Shown one piece after another: positions 1 to 9,138 of a stretch of DNA of 64,000 bases. The position numbers and the translations under genes were made by a program. Origin of the DNA: Entomomonas asaccharolytica (GTDB taxonomy: Bacteria; Pseudomonadota; Gammaproteobacteria; Pseudomonadales; Pseudomonadaceae); contig NZ_CP067393.1 in assembly GCF_016653615.1 (NCBI RefSeq), positions 2,805,673 through 2,869,672 of the forward strand. Reading direction: 5' to 3'. How positions within the stretch are numbered: position 1 is the stretch's first letter; the number at the start of each line of letters is the position of its first letter. The notes under the pieces are model-generated. The model was not told where the DNA came from. It saw only the letters and a list, made by a program, of their open reading frames with translations, and made no database searches.

Positions 1-357
1 GTTATGCTGCAACAGCAAGGTATTTTACGCCCTCTTGTGGCACAAGAATTATCAGATGGTACTTTACGTTATTTACTATTAACTGCTGCACTATTAACCC
101 CTCGGCCACCTTCATTAATGGTTCTGAATGAACCAGAAAATAGTTTGCATACTGATTTATTACCAGCTTTGGCAAGATTAATTATCAATGCCTGTAAGCA
201 TTCACAACTCTGGATTATCAGCCACTCAAAAAGACTAATTAACGCTTTAGAACAACAAACTGATTGCAATACCATAGAGTTAGAGAAGCTATTGGGACAA
301 ACTACTATTAAAGGTCAAAAAACATTAGAAACCCCTGCTTGGTATTGGCCTAGTTAG
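1..357 (+). CDS. AAA-family ATPase, C-terminal part (5' end outside window)
   Basis: The reading frame is open to the left edge, so the first in-frame ATG at 4 is probably internal. The visible 118 residues carry an ABC-type signature (LSDGTLRYL) and a Walker-B-like strand LMVLNEPENSLH, followed by a switch histidine in the segment IISHSKRL. This is the C-terminal lobe of the small predicted ATPases related to RecF/SMC heads (COG4637-like, AAA_21). The usual Walker-B aspartate is asparagine (VLNEPE); I recall this as common in that family, so it need not mean inactivity. The P-loop lies outside the window and the substrate is unknown. A hairpin terminator follows at 486. Confidence 0.75.
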   Translation, partial: VMLQQQGILRPLVAQELSDGTLRYLLLTAALLTPRPPSLMVLNEPENSLHTDLLPALARLIINACKHSQLWIISHSKRLINALEQQTDCNTIELEKLLGQTTIKGQKTLETPAWYWPS

Positions 358-485
358 AATATTATTTTTCTGTATCACTTCCCCACTATAAAACCACAAT
401 AATTTTATATTTCATGTTGCATAAAAACATTTTACATGTAAAATAACATGTAATTAAATTATATAAAAACCAGAACCTTTTTGCA

Positions 486-519
486 CCCTGTTAATAAACC
501 AATTAACAGGGATTTTTTT
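486..519 (+). terminator. Rho-independent terminator after the AAA ATPase
   Basis: A perfect 10-bp stem (CCCTGTTAAT at 486-495, ATTAACAGGG at 502-511) with a 6-nt loop is followed by a seven-T run on the + strand. It sits about 130 nt past the ATPase stop codon. Confidence 0.85.
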
Positions 520-610
520 AATAAAAAAAGGCACTATTACACCTTCAAACGGCATACTATTTAAAGGGTATGATTGCTTAAAAAGTTTAAACTGACACTT
601 AGAAGAGATA

Positions 611-632
611 GAGTAGTATACATATACTACTC
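611..632. repeat. Perfect inverted repeat just after cbrB
   Basis: GAGTAGTATA and TATACTACTC are perfect 10-bp arms separated by 2 nt, 9 nt beyond the cbrB stop codon. No T tract follows on the cbrB strand, so it is a poor intrinsic terminator. It may instead protect the mRNA 3' end or bind a protein. Confidence 0.5.
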
Positions 633-641
633 ATTAATGAT

Positions 642-2048
642 TTATTTCTTTCTTGGAATACCTAATTTCTGACGACGTTCCCACAAACATTTGCGACTAA
701 CACCTAATTTACGCGCCAACTCTGTTTCAGTCATTTTATCTTGATTTTCTAATACAAAACGTTGGAAATAGTCTTCTAAAGATAAGCCTTCTTTAGGGTC
801 TTTATTATTGATGGCACTTTCATGAGGTTTTTTAAAGATATTGGTTAGCTCATCTTCACCCAAGCTCGCTAAACCATAAACCTCAGGTTCTAAACCTAAA
901 TTGTCAATAGTAATATTATTACTCTCACAAAGAATAACTGCACGCTCTACAGCATTCTCAAGTTCACGCACATTACCAGGCCAATTATAAGTTAGAATAG
1001 CTTGTTCTGCTTCGGGGGTAAACACAAGATCGGTTTTACCCATTGCTTTCATTTGTCGCTCTAAGAAACTTTGAGCGATTTTTAAAATATCTTTACCACG
1101 ATCACGCAAGGCAGGTAATTGTAGGCTAATAACATTCAATCGATAAAATAAATCACTACGGAACTCGCCTGTGGCGGCTAAAGTTTTTAAATCTCGATGG
1201 GTTGCTGCAATTAATCTAACATCAACTTTTTGCGAAGTGACGGAGCCAACTCTTCTAATCTCCCCTTCTTGCAAAACTCTAAGCAACCTTGCTTGTGCTT
1301 CAAGGGGTAATTCACCAATTTCATCAAGAAATAATGTGCCGCCATTTGCAGCTTCTATCAAACCAGTTCTACTACTGGTCGCACCTGTAAAGGCACCTTT
1401 TTCATGGCCGAAAAGTTCTGATTCTATTAATGTCTCAGGAATAGCAGCACAGTTTACTGAAATCAAAGGGGCTTTAAAACGTGGTGATTGTTCATGAAGA
1501 GTACGTGCAACCAGTTCTTTACCTGTACCCGACTCACCTAAAATAAGCACAGTGGAGTTAGTTGGCGCAACTTTTTCTATTTTTTCAAATAGTTTTTGCA
1601 TGAGAGGGCTAGAGCCTATTATATCTGTCCCTTTAGCATTACTTTTTGCTTTAGCGTTAGCTTCTCGTTTACCTTCAACAGGCTTGTCTGTAGTTAGTTG
1701 TTTTTTACTCAATGATTCCGCTACAGCGCGTAACATATCGTCATGATCAAACGGCTTAGCGATATACTCCACTGCCCCCATTTTCATGGAGTCAATAGCA
1801 GAACGCAAACTCGCATAGCTGGTCATAATCAATACTGGCACGCCTTGTGCCAAATTAATCATATCAGTACCAGGTGCACCTGGTAAACGCAGATCAGTAA
1901 TCACTAAATCAAAACTAGTAATCTTATAGTTCTCTTGTGCTTCTGCCACAGAACCAGCTTCGCTCACCTGATATTGATGACGTTCTAATAAACGCTTTAA
2001 AGAGGTGCGTATAATTACTTCATCTTCTACAAGTAGTATATGTGACAT
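642..2048 (-). CDS. cbrB: Sigma-54-dependent response regulator CbrB (NtrC family)
   Basis: This 468-residue protein has an N-terminal receiver domain with acidic residues E8/D9, phospho-acceptor D52 and K98. A central AAA+ sigma-54 activator domain carries Walker A GESGTGKE at 171-178, the sigma-54-contacting loop GAFTGA at 218-223, and Walker B LFLDE near 239. A Fis-type helix-turn-helix lies at about 430-465. The length and the adjacent SLC5-fused kinase identify it as CbrB, which in Pseudomonas activates sigma-54 promoters controlling carbon/nitrogen use and, through CrcZ, catabolite repression. It lies 41 nt downstream of cbrA on the same strand, so the two are probably co-transcribed. 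Confidence 0.93.
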   Translation of the reverse strand: MSHILLVEDEVIIRTSLKRLLERHQYQVSEAGSVAEAQENYKITSFDLVITDLRLPGAPGTDMINLAQGVPVLIMTSYASLRSAIDSMKMGAVEYIAKPFDHDDMLRAVAESLSKKQLTTDKPVEGKREANAKAKSNAKGTDIIGSSPLMQKLFEKIEKVAPTNSTVLILGESGTGKELVARTLHEQSPRFKAPLISVNCAAIPETLIESELFGHEKGAFTGATSSRTGLIEAANGGTLFLDEIGELPLEAQARLLRVLQEGEIRRVGSVTSQKVDVRLIAATHRDLKTLAATGEFRSDLFYRLNVISLQLPALRDRGKDILKIAQSFLERQMKAMGKTDLVFTPEAEQAILTYNWPGNVRELENAVERAVILCESNNITIDNLGLEPEVYGLASLGEDELTNIFKKPHESAINNKDPKEGLSLEDYFQRFVLENQDKMTETELARKLGVSRKCLWERRQKLGIPRKK

Positions 2049-2089
2049 AGAAATTCCACAACTTTTATTACTGACTCTTAATCTTATAA

Positions 2090-5038
2090 CTATACCATAG
2101 TATGGTCAGTATATTTAGGTAATATTATAGAAAAACGTGTTCCCTTTTTTGTATCTAAATTTACAGGGCTCTTGATGGTAATTTTGCCATGATGATCTTC
2201 GATAATCGAATAGACTAACGATAACCCAAGCCCTGTTCCTACCCCTGGTTCTTTGGTGGTAAAAAAGGGTTCAAACACTCGATCCCTAATATCCTCTGTA
2301 ATGCCTTCTCCCTCGTCTTCAATCCACAGCTCTATGGTGTGTTCATGCTCGAAACTTGAGATAGTGATAATGCCATTTTCTATGGAAGCATCCCTTGCAT
2401 TATCTAACAGGTTAATAAGCACTTGCGTTAACCGTTGCGAGTTACCTAACACTTGATGTTGAGGGTTACAGAAATTACTAAACTGTACATCTTTTTTCTC
2501 TTTATTAAGCACTAATAAATGGATGGTCTCTTGGATAATCTCATGCAGTGAAACAGGCGCACTTGCTTGGATTTGCCCGCCAGCATGGGCAAAATTCATT
2601 AATGAATGCACAATACGAGAAATACGTTTAGTTTGCTCAATTATTTGTGATGACATTTCTGTCACCTCTTTATTATCAGCCCACTCATCCCGCATAATTT
2701 GTGCTAAACAAGCAATACCAGTTACAGGGTTACCAATCTCATGAGCCACCCCAGCCGCCAGCCGACCGATAGAAGCCAAACGTTCAGAATGGATAAGTTG
2801 ATCTTCTAATAAATAAGTATCTGTAATATCCTCAACCAGAATAACCATACCGCCACTATTAATTAAAATAGTGTCGCTAATGGTAGCTTTATGCAAATTA
2901 TACCAGCGACTATGTCCATTAATATCAACACGTTGTTTGTAAAGATGATCTCCTGTAGACTCCATACAATTTATTAATAGTTCACGCCAAGCACCGCTAA
3001 TAAAATGTAGATTTGCCCCCACGATATTATCTGCGGTTAATCCTGTTAATTCTTCCATGGCTCGATTCCACAGCAAAATATCCTGACTTCTGGAAACAGA
3101 GCACACACCAATAGGCAGTGTTTGTAAGGTTAAGCGATGGTAACGACGCAATGAATCTAATTCAGCAGCTAATCCTGTTAAGCGTGTTTCATAGCTTTCC
3201 AAATGGCTTTCCATAAAGTAAATATCTTCATTTTGAGCAATTAACTGCTCTGACTCATAGCTTAAAAATTTATCAACGATTTGCTGTGAAAGATGAGGCC
3301 CCATTAATCCTGAAAGATTAACTTCTATCTGTTCTCTTAGTCGACGTAGCGCATAAGAACGTTGCTCATCAATCGTAAACCCTAAATCATCCAATGCCCT
3401 CTCCACTTCTTTACGGGCTGTTTTATAACCCAGAGGCACCTCTAATGCTTTCACAAACTCTTGCGGAGAGCTTAATGTCATTTCTTTACGTTGCACGTAC
3501 TGAGTTGTATTTACTGCACATAAATCAGCCGCATATTTTTCTTCTTCTGAACGTTTAGTGCATAAAGAGACTACAAAAAATATAGCAACATTAATTGATA
3601 ATGAAATCATACTAGTGACATGCCAATCACTAGCGCCTAATAACTTAAAGCGACCTATATAGGGAATAGAGATAGCGTCAATAGAAGTGATTAAGGGGAC
3701 TAACATAATCACAAACCAACTTCCCATACCCGCTAGCAGCCCTGCAATAAAACCTTTTTTATTACCCAATTTCCAATAGAGCAACACCAATACACCTGGG
3801 AAGAATTGTAAGGTTGCTATAAAAGCCGTTATCCCAATTTCATTGTTGGTATAATCTGCTTGGATTAATAAATAAAAAATATAGCCTAATAAAATGATAA
3901 TAACAATCAAGGTTCGACGAAGCCATTTTAACCAACGATAAATATTCGTACTGCCTGAGGGTGTATACAAAGGTAAAACTAAATGGTTTAGCAACATCCC
4001 TGATAATGCAATAGTCGATACAATAATTAAGCCACTGCCTGCCGCTAATCCCCCAACATACGCCATAAGTGACAACCAATTATTATCATTATGCATCCCT
4101 ATGCCTAAAATATAATACTCAGGATCAATCGATAAATTCTGGACAAGCCCACCCCACAGAATAAGAGGTACACAAAAAGCCATTGCTAATAAATAGAGAG
4201 GCGTTCCCCAACTAGCAAACATTAAGGCTTTGGGGGTAACGTTTTCTGTAAAGGTTAAATGGAACATATGGGGAGCTACAATGGTTGCAGCAAAGAATGA
4301 GAGTAATAAAGCGCGCCAAGGCCCTTCTTGTAAAGGTAGATGCAAACTCACTAAGGCTTCTTTATTTTCCATTAGCCATTGATTTAAGCCACTAAAACCA
4401 CCAAAAATTCCATATACAACATAACCTGCGATAATTAAAAAAACCAATAACTTAACTACAGATTCAAACGCTACAGCCACCACCAAACCCACTCGTTTCT
4501 CACGAATAGATACCTGCCGTGATCCAAACAATACTGCAAAAATGATTAGCAATAGACAAAAAACAAAAGACACCAAAGGCGAAGTAGTCTGATGAGTTAA
4601 AATAGTCACTGATTGAGTAATGGCTTTAATTTGTAAAGCAATTAAAGGCAGCATGCCAACCAACATAAAGATACAGGTTAAAATACCTGCCCAATGACTG
4701 CGAAAGCGAAAAGCAAATAAGTCAGCCAAAGAAGAAAGTTGATAGTTTTGGGTCAATTTTAAAATAGGAAACAATAGTACAGGTACTAATAAAAAGGCGC
4801 CTGTAAAACCTAAACCAATAGCCAAATAGCCATAACCATAGTGCATTGCCAATGCGACTAAGCCATAAAAAGTTAGTGCACTGTTATAAATACCTAACGA
4901 TAATATATAAATAATAGGATGGCTGATTAACTTGCCCGCTAATTTGCTATGTTCTGAAACCCAAGCAATACCAAATAATATTAATAAATAACTAACACTG
5001 ATAACCGCAAGGTAGCTAACACTAAAGTTCGTCAACAT
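2090..5038 (-). CDS. cbrA: Sensor histidine kinase CbrA with SLC5-type transporter domain
   Basis: The protein of about 982 residues begins with roughly 500 residues of hydrophobic segments of the sodium:solute symporter (SLC5) type. A linker and a PAS domain follow, then a HisKA domain with the H-box HEIGNPVTG (His near residue 766) and an HATPase domain with an N-box (LLDNARDAS) and a G-box (GTGLGLSL). This architecture and the adjacent cbrB define CbrA, which couples histidine/nutrient sensing to CbrB phosphorylation. The open frame runs back to 5068, but ATGs at 5041 and 5038 follow an AAGGA ribosome-binding site; 5038 has the better 7-nt spacing. The start lies inside the 3' end of cbrX, suggesting translational coupling. 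Confidence 0.92.
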   Translation of the reverse strand: MLTNFSVSYLAVISVSYLLILFGIAWVSEHSKLAGKLISHPIIYILSLGIYNSALTFYGLVALAMHYGYGYLAIGLGFTGAFLLVPVLLFPILKLTQNYQLSSLADLFAFRFRSHWAGILTCIFMLVGMLPLIALQIKAITQSVTILTHQTTSPLVSFVFCLLLIIFAVLFGSRQVSIREKRVGLVVAVAFESVVKLLVFLIIAGYVVYGIFGGFSGLNQWLMENKEALVSLHLPLQEGPWRALLLSFFAATIVAPHMFHLTFTENVTPKALMFASWGTPLYLLAMAFCVPLILWGGLVQNLSIDPEYYILGIGMHNDNNWLSLMAYVGGLAAGSGLIIVSTIALSGMLLNHLVLPLYTPSGSTNIYRWLKWLRRTLIVIIILLGYIFYLLIQADYTNNEIGITAFIATLQFFPGVLVLLYWKLGNKKGFIAGLLAGMGSWFVIMLVPLITSIDAISIPYIGRFKLLGASDWHVTSMISLSINVAIFFVVSLCTKRSEEEKYAADLCAVNTTQYVQRKEMTLSSPQEFVKALEVPLGYKTARKEVERALDDLGFTIDEQRSYALRRLREQIEVNLSGLMGPHLSQQIVDKFLSYESEQLIAQNEDIYFMESHLESYETRLTGLAAELDSLRRYHRLTLQTLPIGVCSVSRSQDILLWNRAMEELTGLTADNIVGANLHFISGAWRELLINCMESTGDHLYKQRVDINGHSRWYNLHKATISDTILINSGGMVILVEDITDTYLLEDQLIHSERLASIGRLAAGVAHEIGNPVTGIACLAQIMRDEWADNKEVTEMSSQIIEQTKRISRIVHSLMNFAHAGGQIQASAPVSLHEIIQETIHLLVLNKEKKDVQFSNFCNPQHQVLGNSQRLTQVLINLLDNARDASIENGIITISSFEHEHTIELWIEDEGEGITEDIRDRVFEPFFTTKEPGVGTGLGLSLVYSIIEDHHGKITIKSPVNLDTKKGTRFSIILPKYTDHTMV

Positions 5039-5198
5039 CATGTTTTCCTTGCAATAACACAGTTGCAATAATAGTCACTAACCAAAAAAGATACGGCTTA
5101 TACCAAACACTATCACCAGACACCCACCAATCTAAAATACTGGGTGAAAGCAAATAAATAATGACCATCAACAATAATACTAGCCGATAGATATACAT
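5022..5198 (-). CDS. cbrX: Small membrane protein CbrX, overlapping cbrA
   Basis: A 58-codon ORF starts with ATG at 5198 (MYIYRLVLLL) and ends with TAG at 5022, 17 nt inside cbrA. It encodes two hydrophobic segments, about 5-22 and 36-49, with a tryptophan-rich middle (DWWVSGDSVWY) and a charged end (GKHDVDEL). In Pseudomonas a small ORF named cbrX lies immediately upstream of cbrA, overlaps it and is coupled to its translation. Position, size and overlap match here. Its own start has only a weak GGA-type ribosome-binding site. The biochemical role is unknown. I rate this as a real gene because of the conserved arrangement. Confidence 0.78.
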   Translation of the reverse strand: MYIYRLVLLLMVIIYLLSPSILDWWVSGDSVWYKPYLFWLVTIIATVLLQGKHDVDEL

Positions 5199-5337
5199 AG
5201 TGCTGATTCCAAGGCGTCTTAATCGATTGTTTTACATACAGTAAAGTATGATTTCAGAATATTTCTAACAATTGTATAAAAATACAAATCATTGCATACT
5301 TCTACTATATAGGCAGAAAACAAATAAAGGAATAGTT

Positions 5338-5946
5338 ATGTTATCAACAAACCAGAATGTGCCTTCACTTGAAGTAGGGGATATTGTCTTTACCTGTGTT
5401 GCTGCTTTTTTATTCCAAAGCATTTCAAAAGCCTCACTTTGTTGGAGCAACCATGTTGGCATTATTATAGGACATGATGGTAATGACTATTTAGTGGCAG
5501 AAAGCCGTGTGCCCATCTCGCAAACAACAACCTTGACCAAGTTTGTTAAACGTTCTCACCATAAACACTTTGCCATAAGACGCTTAACAACGCCTTTATC
5601 AGAACAACAGAAATTAGCTATCTGTAGTCAAGTGCCACAACGATTGAATATTCTGTACCATACGGGCTTTAAATTTGACTCAAAACTACAATTTTGCTCA
5701 AAGTTTGTTTATGAAATCTATAGAGACGCCCTACAACTTGAATTAGGTAAAATAGAAACCTTTGATGATTTATTAAAAACTAACCCTAATGCTAACTTAA
5801 CCTTTTGGAAATTATGGTTCTTTGGTAAAATCCCATGGCAAAGAAAGACAGTAACACCTGCTAGTTTATGGTTTTGCCCTCAATTACACACTGTTTATGA
5901 CAGCTCACCAGAAATCTCGCAGCGTTTTTATAAGGCTGCTAGTTAA
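5338..5946 (+). CDS. YiiX/YebB-like permuted papain-fold protein
   Basis: This 202-residue protein contains the segments [18 protein letters not shown] (His39) and [10 protein letters not shown] (Cys120). That is the His-before-Cys order of the circularly permuted NlpC/P60 superfamily (YaeF/YiiX/YebB group), whose members are predicted cysteine hydrolases acting on peptidoglycan, amides or lipids. No signal peptide is seen with this start. ATG 5338 is preferred over the upstream ATG at 5272 because AAAGGA precedes it by 7 nt. It is divergent from cbrXA and is followed by a terminator, so it is probably monocistronic. The substrate is not predictable from the sequence. Confidence 0.7.
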   Translation: MLSTNQNVPSLEVGDIVFTCVAAFLFQSISKASLCWSNHVGIIIGHDGNDYLVAESRVPISQTTTLTKFVKRSHHKHFAIRRLTTPLSEQQKLAICSQVPQRLNILYHTGFKFDSKLQFCSKFVYEIYRDALQLELGKIETFDDLLKTNPNANLTFWKLWFFGKIPWQRKTVTPASLWFCPQLHTVYDSSPEISQRFYKAAS

Positions 5947-5960
5947 TTTCTCTGATAATA

Positions 5961-5985
5961 AAAAGCCTAGCATAAAGGCTTTTTA
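5961..5985 (+). terminator. Rho-independent terminator of the YiiX-like gene
   Basis: AAAAGCCT (5961-5968) pairs with AGGCTTTT (5976-5983) around a 7-nt loop, 14 nt after the stop codon. The right arm doubles as the start of the T-rich tail. Confidence 0.85.
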
Positions 5986-6241
5986 TTAAGTTTTTGCAAA
6001 ATTCCCTTGATATTTTGCTGATAATCTGGATAATTACACGACTATTTTTGCGGGTATGGCAATTATCCGCTAAATTTGAAGTATTGAGCCTAGCTTTACT
6101 TCAACAACGAATGATTAATTGCTTCCAAATCGCACTATATACCCCGACCCCACATAGTGTTAGAAATGGTGGCTATTACTTGTAAAACACATATTTTTTA
6201 ATATCCGCCGCTTAATATATGCGGTCTTGAGGCTATAAAGA

Positions 6242-6670
6242 ATGAAAACTTTTAGTGCAAAGCCAGAAACAGTTAAACGTGACTGGTTTGTTATTGACGC
6301 TGCAGGGCAAACATTGGGTCGTTTAGCGACTGAAATCGCATCACGCCTACGTGGCAAACATAAACCAGAATACACACCTCACGTTGATACTGGTGATTAC
6401 ATCGTTGTTATCAATGCTGAACAAGTTAAAGTAACTGGTAACAAAACAACTGATAAAAAATATTATTCTCACTCTGGTTTCCCAGGTGGAATTAAAGAAA
6501 TCAGTTTTGATAAATTAGTTATCAGAGCGCCTGAGCGTATTATTGAAACAGCTGTTAAAGGTATGCTTCCTAAAAATCCATTAGGTCGAGCTATGTATCG
6601 TAAGCTGAAAGTGTATAAGGGTACTGAACATCCTCATACCGCTCAACAACCACAAGAATTGAAAATTTAA
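6242..6670 (+). CDS. rplM: 50S ribosomal protein L13
   Basis: The 142-residue product matches bacterial L13 in length and motifs: [22 protein letters not shown] near the start, then [12 protein letters not shown], and the internal [21 protein letters not shown]13 is an early-assembly protein of the large ribosomal subunit. The usual partner rpsI follows after 15 nt. About 255 nt upstream hold no convincing gene and presumably contain the operon promoter and leader. Confidence 0.98.
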   Translation: MKTFSAKPETVKRDWFVIDAAGQTLGRLATEIASRLRGKHKPEYTPHVDTGDYIVVINAEQVKVTGNKTTDKKYYSHSGFPGGIKEISFDKLVIRAPERIIETAVKGMLPKNPLGRAMYRKLKVYKGTEHPHTAQQPQELKI

Positions 6671-6685
6671 TAGGCAGGATTGATT

Positions 6686-7075
6686 ATGTCAGCTCAAAAT
6701 TACGGTACAGGTCGTCGCAAAACTGCCGTTGCACGTGTATTCTTACGCAAAGGCACTGGTAAAATCTCTATCAACAATCGTGACCTTGATAACTTCTTTG
6801 GTCGTGAAACTGCTCGCATGGTAGTTCGTCAACCATTAGAATTAACTGAAAACACTGAAAACTTCGATCTATTCATCACTGTTATTGGTGGTGGTGTTAG
6901 TGGTCAAGCAGGTGCTATTCGTCACGGTATTACTCGCGCATTAATCGAATATGATGAAACTTTACGTAGTGCTTTACGTAAAGCGGGTTATGTTACTCGT
7001 GATGCTCGTGAAGTTGAACGTAAGAAAGTGGGTCTACGTAAAGCACGTAAACGTCCACAATACTCAAAACGTTAA
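6686..7075 (+). CDS. rpsI: 30S ribosomal protein S9
   Basis: The 129-residue product matches S9: [19 protein letters not shown] near the N-terminus, [16 protein letters not shown], and the conserved basic C-terminal tail ending PQYSKR, which contacts P-site tRNA in the ribosome. The ATG at 6686 is chosen because AGGA lies 6 nt upstream; a TTG six bases earlier is in frame but too close to that site. It forms the standard rplM-rpsI operon and is followed by a strong terminator. Confidence 0.98.
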   Translation: MSAQNYGTGRRKTAVARVFLRKGTGKISINNRDLDNFFGRETARMVVRQPLELTENTENFDLFITVIGGGVSGQAGAIRHGITRALIEYDETLRSALRKAGYVTRDAREVERKKVGLRKARKRPQYSKR

Positions 7076-7092
7076 TCAGTTTTGCAGTTTAC

Positions 7093-7123
7093 AAAAAAGC
7101 ACCTTATACAGGTGCTTTTTTTA
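7093..7123 (+). terminator. Rho-independent terminator of rplM-rpsI
   Basis: AAAAAAGCACC (7093-7103) pairs with GGTGCTTTTTT (7111-7121) around a 7-nt loop and ends in a run of seven T, 18 nt after rpsI. Confidence 0.92.
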
Positions 7124-7272
7124 TTGCCAGTATTATTCTTTATATCCTGTTAGTTTATTTTATGTAGACCTTTTCTACTTATTGCTATTATTTATTAATA
7201 CCAATGAACCATATTACCTAACATACCCTATATGCTACTTTAAGAAAATAGATTAATGAGAAGGTAATGAAA

Positions 7273-7467
7273 ATGAAACTTAATAGAGAACTGCAAGATT
7301 TTGCTGAAAAATTTCTAGGAAGAGCTCTAAAAAAAGAAGAGATCGAACAGCTTACAAAATTTAATCACCTATCAGTCCCCTCAGAAGATGAAATATCTCA
7401 TAGAGAAATGTTAGTAGGTGTACCCAACATACATAATTTAATCACAATACTTAAGGCCTTTCAGTAA
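7273..7467 (+). CDS. Small hypothetical protein
   Basis: This 64-residue, charged, soluble-looking protein (MKLNRELQDF...) is largely helical by composition, with LKKEEIEQLTKF in the middle. It has no membrane segment, cysteine or recognised motif. An AAGG ribosome-binding site (7261-7264) lies 8 nt before the ATG at 7273, which is better spaced than the in-frame ATG at 7267. It sits alone between the rpsI terminator and the convergent cycA gene, with a one-base gap to the cycA stop. I do not recognise the family. The good ribosome-binding site supports expression. Confidence 0.5.
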   Translation: MKLNRELQDFAEKFLGRALKKEEIEQLTKFNHLSVPSEDEISHREMLVGVPNIHNLITILKAFQ

Positions 7468-7468
7468 T

Positions 7469-8905
7469 CTAATTGCTTTGACTACTTGTTCCTAAGGTTT
7501 CATCAGTTAGTTTTTTCCATTCTGACTTAACCGATTTTGGAATTAAATAATATCCAATTCCTAAAATAATAAACCAAATAGGACTTGCAATTAATGCTTG
7601 GCGAGTATCTTCTCTAAACGCTAAAGCTGCTAATAAAAAGACCATAAAGGCCAAACAGGCATAGCACATAAATAAGCCTCCTGGCATTTTATAAGTTGAT
7701 CTTAAATGCAATTCGGGACGTTTCTTACGATAAGCAATATAAGAGAAAATAATAAGTGTCCACACAAAAATAAATAAGATAGTGGATAAAGTAGTCACTA
7801 AAGTAAATGCATGGATAATATTTTGATTATTAAAATACAATAAAATAGCACCTGGCAATAAACAAGCACAGGAGAATAATAAGCCTTTAGCTGGTACTGA
7901 CGATTTTGATAACCGAGCAAAAGCGCGTGGTGCTTTGCGGGTTAATGCCAAGCCAAATAACATACGACTGGTTGAAAAAATACCACTATTAGCGGAAGAG
8001 GCAGCAGACGTTAACACTACAAAATAGATGACTGCTGCTGCCGCTGGAATACCAGCAAAGGTAAATAAGGTAATAAACGGACTCTTATCAGGGGCGATAC
8101 TACGCCAAGGCATTACAGACATAATCACGGCTAAAGCCAATACATAGAACAGGATAATCCGAATAGGAATAGCATTAATTGCACGTGGTAAAGTTTTGGT
8201 TGGATTATTTGCTTCTGCGGCAGCAGTTCCCACTAATTCAACACCTACAAAAGCAAATGCTGCTATTTGGAAACCTGCTATAAACCCCCAACCACCTGTG
8301 GGAAAAAAGCCACCATCATTCCAGATATTGGATAGAGAAGTTACAGTACCTGAGGGCGTATTAAAACCATAAATAATAAACCCAAACCCTACAAAAATCA
8401 GTGCAACAATAGCTACTATCTTTACAATAGCAAACCAGAATTCCATTTCACCAAATAACTTAACAGTTAATAAATTTAATGCTAGAAACAATAAAATACA
8501 TAATATTGCAGGAACCCATGGGGCAAGAGCAGGGGCAAAATACTCCACATAGCCAGCAATCGCAATTAAATCGGCAATACCTGTTACTATCCAACAGAAC
8601 CAATAAGTCCAACCAATATAAAAACCTGCCATAGGGCCTAATAAGTCGGTGGTAAAATCAATAAAAGATTTATAGTTTAAGTTAGATAGTAATAATTCTC
8701 CCATTGCGCGCATCACAAAAAATAACATTACGCCAATGATGATATAGACTAATAGAATAGATGGGCCAGCTAAGCTAATGGTTTTGCCTGAACCCATAAA
8801 CAAGCCAGTACCAATTGCACCACCAATGGCTATTAATTGAATATGTCTATTCCTTAGATGGCGATTTAAGGTTTCATTATCATTGCTTTGTTGCTGGGTA
8901 TTCAC
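7469..8905 (-). CDS. cycA: D-serine/D-alanine/glycine permease CycA
   Basis: This 478-residue APC-superfamily permease has about 12 membrane segments. It follows the CycA pattern closely: NRHIQLIAIGGAIGTGLFMG at the N-terminus, then FFVMRAMGELLLSNL, GWTYWFCWIVTG, KLFGEMEFWFAIVKI and SSANSGIFSTSRMLFGLA. CycA imports glycine, D-alanine, D-serine and related small amino acids by proton symport across the inner membrane. The start codon is GTG at 8905; no closer in-frame ATG would preserve the N-terminal motif. No strong Shine-Dalgarno sequence is visible. It is a distant paralogue of the permease at 13349-14758. Confidence 0.88.
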   Translation of the reverse strand: MNTQQQSNDNETLNRHLRNRHIQLIAIGGAIGTGLFMGSGKTISLAGPSILLVYIIIGVMLFFVMRAMGELLLSNLNYKSFIDFTTDLLGPMAGFYIGWTYWFCWIVTGIADLIAIAGYVEYFAPALAPWVPAILCILLFLALNLLTVKLFGEMEFWFAIVKIVAIVALIFVGFGFIIYGFNTPSGTVTSLSNIWNDGGFFPTGGWGFIAGFQIAAFAFVGVELVGTAAAEANNPTKTLPRAINAIPIRIILFYVLALAVIMSVMPWRSIAPDKSPFITLFTFAGIPAAAAVIYFVVLTSAASSANSGIFSTSRMLFGLALTRKAPRAFARLSKSSVPAKGLLFSCACLLPGAILLYFNNQNIIHAFTLVTTLSTILFIFVWTLIIFSYIAYRKKRPELHLRSTYKMPGGLFMCYACLAFMVFLLAALAFREDTRQALIASPIWFIILGIGYYLIPKSVKSEWKKLTDETLGTSSQSN

Positions 8906-9138
8906 AGTAAACAGCCTATAGCTAATTCAAAAAGTGGACACATAATACTACAAAAACATAAATTTATTTTATAGAACATTTATCTTATTACTATGTTCTA
9001 CTCTGTGATTATAAAAATAGGTTATTTATCAGTAAACATGCCATATGTTATGACAAACTACAAACTGTAATAATGGCTGTTAATATCTAACCTAAAGACA
9101 ACAAGAGAGATTATTAATATCTTTTCTTATTGAGCGTT

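Noticed and set aside
358-641. CrcZ-like small RNA downstream of cbrB
   Set aside because: In Pseudomonas crcZ lies after cbrB behind a sigma-54 promoter. I found no GG-N10-GC type promoter and no run of A-rich CrcZ-like motifs on the minus strand here, so it is not claimed.
5994-6185. 63-codon ORF upstream of rplM
   Set aside because: It has no ribosome-binding site, no recognisable sequence and lies in the region expected to hold the rplM promoter and leader.
6951-7256. 101-codon ORF overlapping the end of rpsI
   Set aside because: It is an out-of-frame shadow of rpsI running into the terminator and intergenic region.
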